Shown here in pieces: positions 23,501-25,946 of a stretch of DNA of 25,946 bases. This DNA is from a virus. The stretch covers positions 1 to 25,946 of IMG/VR virus record IMGVR_UViG_3300025138_000304; one strand, written 5' to 3'. The notes under the pieces are model-generated. The model saw nothing but the letters and a program-made list of their open reading frames with translations. It did not search any database and was not told the origin of the DNA. The position numbers and the translations under genes are program-made. The number at the start of each line of letters is the position of its first letter. Within the stretch, counting starts at the first letter, position 1.

Positions 23501-23525
23501 AGCTTGGCTTCGGTCAAGCTTTTTT
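23501..23525 (+). terminator. Intrinsic terminator after the tail tube gene
   Basis: AGCTTGGC (23501-23508) pairs with GGTCAAGCT (23513-23520, one G-T pair) around a TTCG tetraloop, followed by a T-run to 23525. This gives a stable UUCG-capped hairpin. Confidence 0.92.
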
Positions 23526-23532
23526 GTATTTT

Positions 23533-23550
23533 ACATATGTATAACTGATA
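23533..23550 (+). promoter_or_regulatory. Putative late promoter of the gp26-like gene
   Basis: acatatgtataactgata is a G-variant with TATAAC at 23540-23545, 30 nt before the ATG at 23576 and just after the tube terminator. Confidence 0.6.
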
Positions 23551-23575
23551 AAAACGTTTTAACCAAATAAAGATT

Positions 23576-24319
23576 ATGGCTGAATTTAAATTCCCAACAG
23601 AAGAAATAGAACTACCATCAAAAGGTTTAGTATACCCAAAAGACAATCCCCTATCAAGCGGTAAAGTAGAAATTAAATATATGACAGCGAAGGAAGAAGA
23701 TATTCTTTCAAACCAAGCATATATTGAAAAAGGTAATGTACTTGATAAATTATTAGAATCTGTAATTATTTCTAAAATAGATTTAAAAGATCTAATTGTG
23801 GGTGATAAAAACGCAATTTTAATTGCTACTCGTATTTTAGGATATGGATCTGATTATAAAACAACAGTTAACGGAAGAACAGAAACAATTGACCTTTCAG
23901 AGTTAGAAAATAAAGAATTTGACAGTTCTACTATGATTGAAGGTAAAAATGAATTTGCTTTTACTCTACCCCATAGTGATACAAAGATTACATATAAATT
24001 GTTAACGGGTCATGATGAAATTAAAATTGAAAGAGAACTAAAGGGGCTTAAAAAACTTAATAAAAACTCATCTCCTGATGCTTCTACTAGATTAAAGTAT
24101 GTATTAACCTCTGTTAATGGAGAAACTGAAATTAAAGATATTAGAGAATTTGTAGACACCTATTTTTTAGCACGTGATGCTAGAGCCTTTAGAAAACATA
24201 TAGTTGAAACATCACCTGATGTAGATCTTAATGTTATTCTAGATGGAGGAGAGGAGGTAACAGTCCCTATTGGACTAAACTTTTTTTGGCCTGACTTTGG
24301 AGACAGCTCCTCAAGTTAG
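23576..24319 (+). CDS. T4_baseplate-family (gp26/gp51-like) tail assembly protein
   Basis: The 247-residue protein begins FKFPTEEIELPSKGLVYPKD and continues GKVEIKYMTAKEEDILSNQ, the hallmark opening of T4 gp26-type baseplate hub assembly proteins (T4_baseplate family). TFLA-like helices around AYFLARDARAFRKHI-type sequence (here FVDTYFLARDARAFRKHI) precede the closing VTVPIGLNFFWPDF, a common family ending. In T4 these proteins act catalytically in hub assembly. Here the gene lies exactly between tail tube and tape measure, the place where other tailed phages encode tail-assembly chaperones. Its 3' end overlaps a second ORF in the +1 frame. Confidence 0.82.
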   Translation: MAEFKFPTEEIELPSKGLVYPKDNPLSSGKVEIKYMTAKEEDILSNQAYIEKGNVLDKLLESVIISKIDLKDLIVGDKNAILIATRILGYGSDYKTTVNGRTETIDLSELENKEFDSSTMIEGKNEFAFTLPHSDTKITYKLLTGHDEIKIERELKGLKKLNKNSSPDASTRLKYVLTSVNGETEIKDIREFVDTYFLARDARAFRKHIVETSPDVDLNVILDGGEEVTVPIGLNFFWPDFGDSSSS

Positions 24320-24581
24320 ATTAAATATATTTAAACAAATTCATGAAATAATATTTCATGGTAAAGGTGGATACGATTATATTACCATTTACAATATGCC
24401 TATATGGTTGCGTAAATTTACTTTTAAAGAAATAAATGATTTTTATACTGCAAAAGCAGCAGCAGAAAAAAATGAAATGTCTGCTGGTAAAACTTCATTA
24501 GTAAATTCAGAAGGTAAAGTAAATGCCCCCCAATTTAAACAAGCTTCTAAAGCATATGAAGGAAAGAGTAGCTACAAATAG
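24279..24581 (+). CDS. Overlapping +1-frame ORF: chaperone extension or separate small protein
   Basis: This frame opens after a TAA at 24276-24278 and runs to the TAG at 24579-24581. It has no ATG before its conserved-looking core. The best ordinary start is TTG 24297 (94 residues), inside the upstream gene, with no Shine-Dalgarno. The protein reads LNIFKQIHEIIFHGKGGYDY, NMPIWLRKFTFKEINDFY, then a Lys/Ala-rich tail ending GKSSYK. I recall similar small proteins next to gp26-like genes in marine phages. A +1 slip at the T7 run (24281-24287, codons TTT TTT TGG) would fuse it to the upstream protein. Either mechanism is possible. The stop codon lies inside a terminator stem. Confidence 0.7.
   Translation, partial: TFFGLTLETAPQVRLNIFKQIHEIIFHGKGGYDYITIYNMPIWLRKFTFKEINDFYTAKAAAEKNEMSAGKTSLVNSEGKVNAPQFKQASKAYEGKSSYK
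24281..24287 (+). other. Candidate +1 frameshift site (T7 run)
   Basis: Seven T residues read as AAC TTT TTT TGG in the upstream frame. A P-site Phe-tRNA on TTT can re-pair after moving one base forward, giving TTT TTT (T) GGC and entering the downstream frame. The upstream frame stops only 30 nt later (TAG 24317-24319). The slip is inferred, not shown. Confidence 0.45.
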
Positions 24582-24592
24582 TTACTCTTTTT
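24563..24592 (+). terminator. Intrinsic terminator before the tape measure gene
   Basis: AGAGTAGCT (24565-24573) pairs with AGTTACTCT (24580-24588, one G-T pair) around a six-base ACAAAT loop, extended by A-T pairs, followed by T24588-24592. It overlaps the stop codon of the preceding ORF. The next promoter box begins one base after the T-run, the same back-to-back layout seen at 5719-5761. Confidence 0.85.
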
Positions 24593-24609
24593 CATATTTA
24601 TAATAAAAT
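24593..24609 (+). promoter_or_regulatory. Putative late promoter of the tape measure gene
   Basis: catatttataataaaat is a perfect consensus copy. TATAAT (24599-24604) ends 14 nt before the ATG at 24619. Confidence 0.75.
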
Positions 24610-24618
24610 CTAATTATA

Positions 24619-25946
24619 ATGGCGAGTCTTAAGGAAATTGAAGAAGCAAAATTATCAGCTAAAGCCCTCAATGAAGAATTAGGGTATTTAGAAGATGCCT
24701 TTCTTTCAATAGGTCAAAAAATAAAAAATGAAGTTACAGGTCAATTAGAAGGTGCTAGTAAACAAACTAAAGAATTAAGTAATAAATTTTCTACAAACCT
24801 TAATAATGCTATAATTCAAAATGCTAATTCTTTAAAAGAGATAACAAAACTCCAAGATCAAATAAGTAAAGGTGTTAATGTTGAAGTAAAAATACAAAAA
24901 GAATTAGAAAAAATTGCAACTAGGAAAAAAACAATTGCACGCCAAGCAAATATTCTTACAGCAAATGGTATAAAAATAAATAAAGAGAATATTATTCAAC
25001 TTCAATCTCAATTTTCTGTACAAGAAGACACTCTTAATACCCTATCTCTATCAAATATAGAAAAACAAAAACAAAAATCTTTATTAACTTTACTTGGAGA
25101 AGGAGGTGCTAACCTATTAGATAAACTTGATAAATCGGGCACAGCATCAAAACTACTGAAATTAAATCTAAAAGATACAGTAACCCCAATGAGGTTAATG
25201 GAACTTGCTATAGGTTTTGTAGTTGATGCCTTTCTATCCTTAGATGCCACAACAGAAAAAGTTGCAAAAAACTTAGGAATAAGCTTCCATGAAGCTGCTG
25301 GGATGAATCAACAGTTCTCTCAAATTGCACAAGATTCAAATAATATATTTGTTACTACTGAAGGTATTGCAAACTCTCAAATACAATTATCAGCAGCCCT
25401 TGGAACTAATGCAATGTTTACTGCTGAAATGCTCCAAACTCAAACGGAGTTAACTAATCAACTAGGATTAAGCGCCGAAACAAGTGGAGAAATTGCTAAA
25501 CTTGGTTTACTAACAGGTAAAACATCAAAGGAAATAGCCGCTAATGTAATGGGTCAATCTGTAGCTATGAATGCTGCTAATAAAACAGCAATTACAGAAA
25601 AATCAATTTTACAAGAAGTAGCAAAATTATCTAGTAGTATACAATTAAGCATGGGTAATAATCCTGTTGAATTAGCAAAAGCAGTACAAACTGCTAAGCA
25701 ATTTGGTATGGAACTATCAAAGGTAGATGGTATAGCAGGTAGTTTAATGAATTTTGAACAGTCTATAGGGGCTGAGTTAGAAGCTGAATTATTATTAGGT
25801 AAAAATATTAATTTAGAAAAAGCAAGACAAGCAGCTTTAAATAATGACTTAGCAACCGTAGCAGAGGAAATTGCAAAACAAGCAGGATCCGCAGCTGAAT
25901 TTACGGCTATGAACAGACTTCAACAAGAAGCATTAGCTAAAGCTGT
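24619..25946 (+). CDS. Probable tail tape measure protein (5' part)
   Basis: The frame is open from ATG 24619 to the right edge, giving 442 complete codons of an incomplete protein that starts MASLKEIEEAKLSAKALNEE. Residues 1 to about 160 are predicted coiled coil (LEDAFLSIGQKIKNEV, LQDQISKGVNVEVKIQKELE). Later residues are Ala/Gln/Asn-rich helices (for example NQLGLSAETSGEIAKLGLLT), typical of tape measures, which set tail length and are ejected with the DNA. It sits immediately after the gp26-like pair and two genes after the tube. T4 itself uses gp29; I see no specific gp29 motif. Another long tail protein is possible but less likely. Confidence 0.75.
   Translation, partial: MASLKEIEEAKLSAKALNEELGYLEDAFLSIGQKIKNEVTGQLEGASKQTKELSNKFSTNLNNAIIQNANSLKEITKLQDQISKGVNVEVKIQKELEKIATRKKTIARQANILTANGIKINKENIIQLQSQFSVQEDTLNTLSLSNIEKQKQKSLLTLLGEGGANLLDKLDKSGTASKLLKLNLKDTVTPMRLMELAIGFVVDAFLSLDATTEKVAKNLGISFHEAAGMNQQFSQIAQDSNNIFVTTEGIANSQIQLSAALGTNAMFTAEMLQTQTELTNQLGLSAETSGEIAKLGLLTGKTSKEIAANVMGQSVAMNAANKTAITEKSILQEVAKLSSSIQLSMGNNPVELAKAVQTAKQFGMELSKVDGIAGSLMNFEQSIGAELEAELLLGKNINLEKARQAALNNDLATVAEEIAKQAGSAAEFTAMNRLQQEALAKA

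Noticed and set aside
24281-24287. Homopolymer sequencing error fusing the gp26-like gene and the next ORF
   Set aside because: One T fewer would join the frames, so this cannot be excluded. However, FFWPD followed by a short tail looks like a natural ending for the family, so I kept the overlap as real while noting the doubt.
4623-24609. Minus-strand T4 late promoters (TATAAATA on the reverse strand of the motif)
   Set aside because: The reverse complement of CATATTTATAATAAAA contains TATAAATA, but all genes run on the + strand, the G-variants destroy the octamer, and the motif sits consistently just upstream of + strand starts.

Overview
This window looks like part of the late (virion) gene block of a T4-like contractile-tailed phage. 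Recognisable T4-type proteins, all on the + strand, are the prohead protease (gp21), scaffold core (gp22), major capsid protein (gp23), neck and tail-completion proteins (gp13, gp14, gp15), tail sheath (gp18), tail tube (gp19), a gp26/T4_baseplate-type protein and the start of a probable tape measure. The DNA is very AT-rich. Almost no gene has a Shine-Dalgarno sequence; starts follow A/T-rich stretches. That is typical of Bacteroidota and their phages, so a flavobacterium-like (possibly marine) host is my inference, not something the sequence proves.

Layout: 1-3.7 kb is the head module (end of an upstream gene, gp21, gp22, gp23, strong terminator). 3.7-5.7 kb holds phoH and two small virion-like proteins, then a terminator. 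5.7-8.9 kb is the neck and tail-completion module gp13-gp14-gp15 plus a small fibre-like protein. 8.9-14.6 kb is a fibre module: two related proteins with long proline-free Gly-X-Y arrays (60 triplets, and 126+119 triplets), two small unknown ORFs between them and a third putative adhesin. 14.7-20.2 kb is a tightly packed four-gene glycosylation cassette: a GT9-like enzyme, a GT4 fused to a TibC/BAHT-like heptosyltransferase with its four-cysteine metal motif, a GT-A enzyme fused to a PIG-L/LmbE deacetylase, and a fourth putative glycosyltransferase. 20.3 kb to the end is the tail module: small coiled-coil protein, sheath, tube, gp26-like protein with an overlapping +1-frame ORF, and tape measure.

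Transcription appears to be organised by a repeated A/T motif, consensus near CATAT(T/G)TATAATAAAA. I count twelve intergenic copies, often only 11-16 nt before the start codon. I read these as the phage's late promoters, giving leaderless or nearly leaderless mRNAs. Four intrinsic terminators separate units.

The most interesting proposal is that the glycosylation cassette, sitting directly behind genes for enormous Ser/Thr-Gly arrays and inside the virion block, glycosylates the phage's own fibres. TibC-family enzymes are known to glycosylate serines of repetitive bacterial surface adhesins. A second notable point is a possible +1 programmed frameshift on a T7 run between tube and tape measure, the usual site of frameshifted tail-assembly chaperones.
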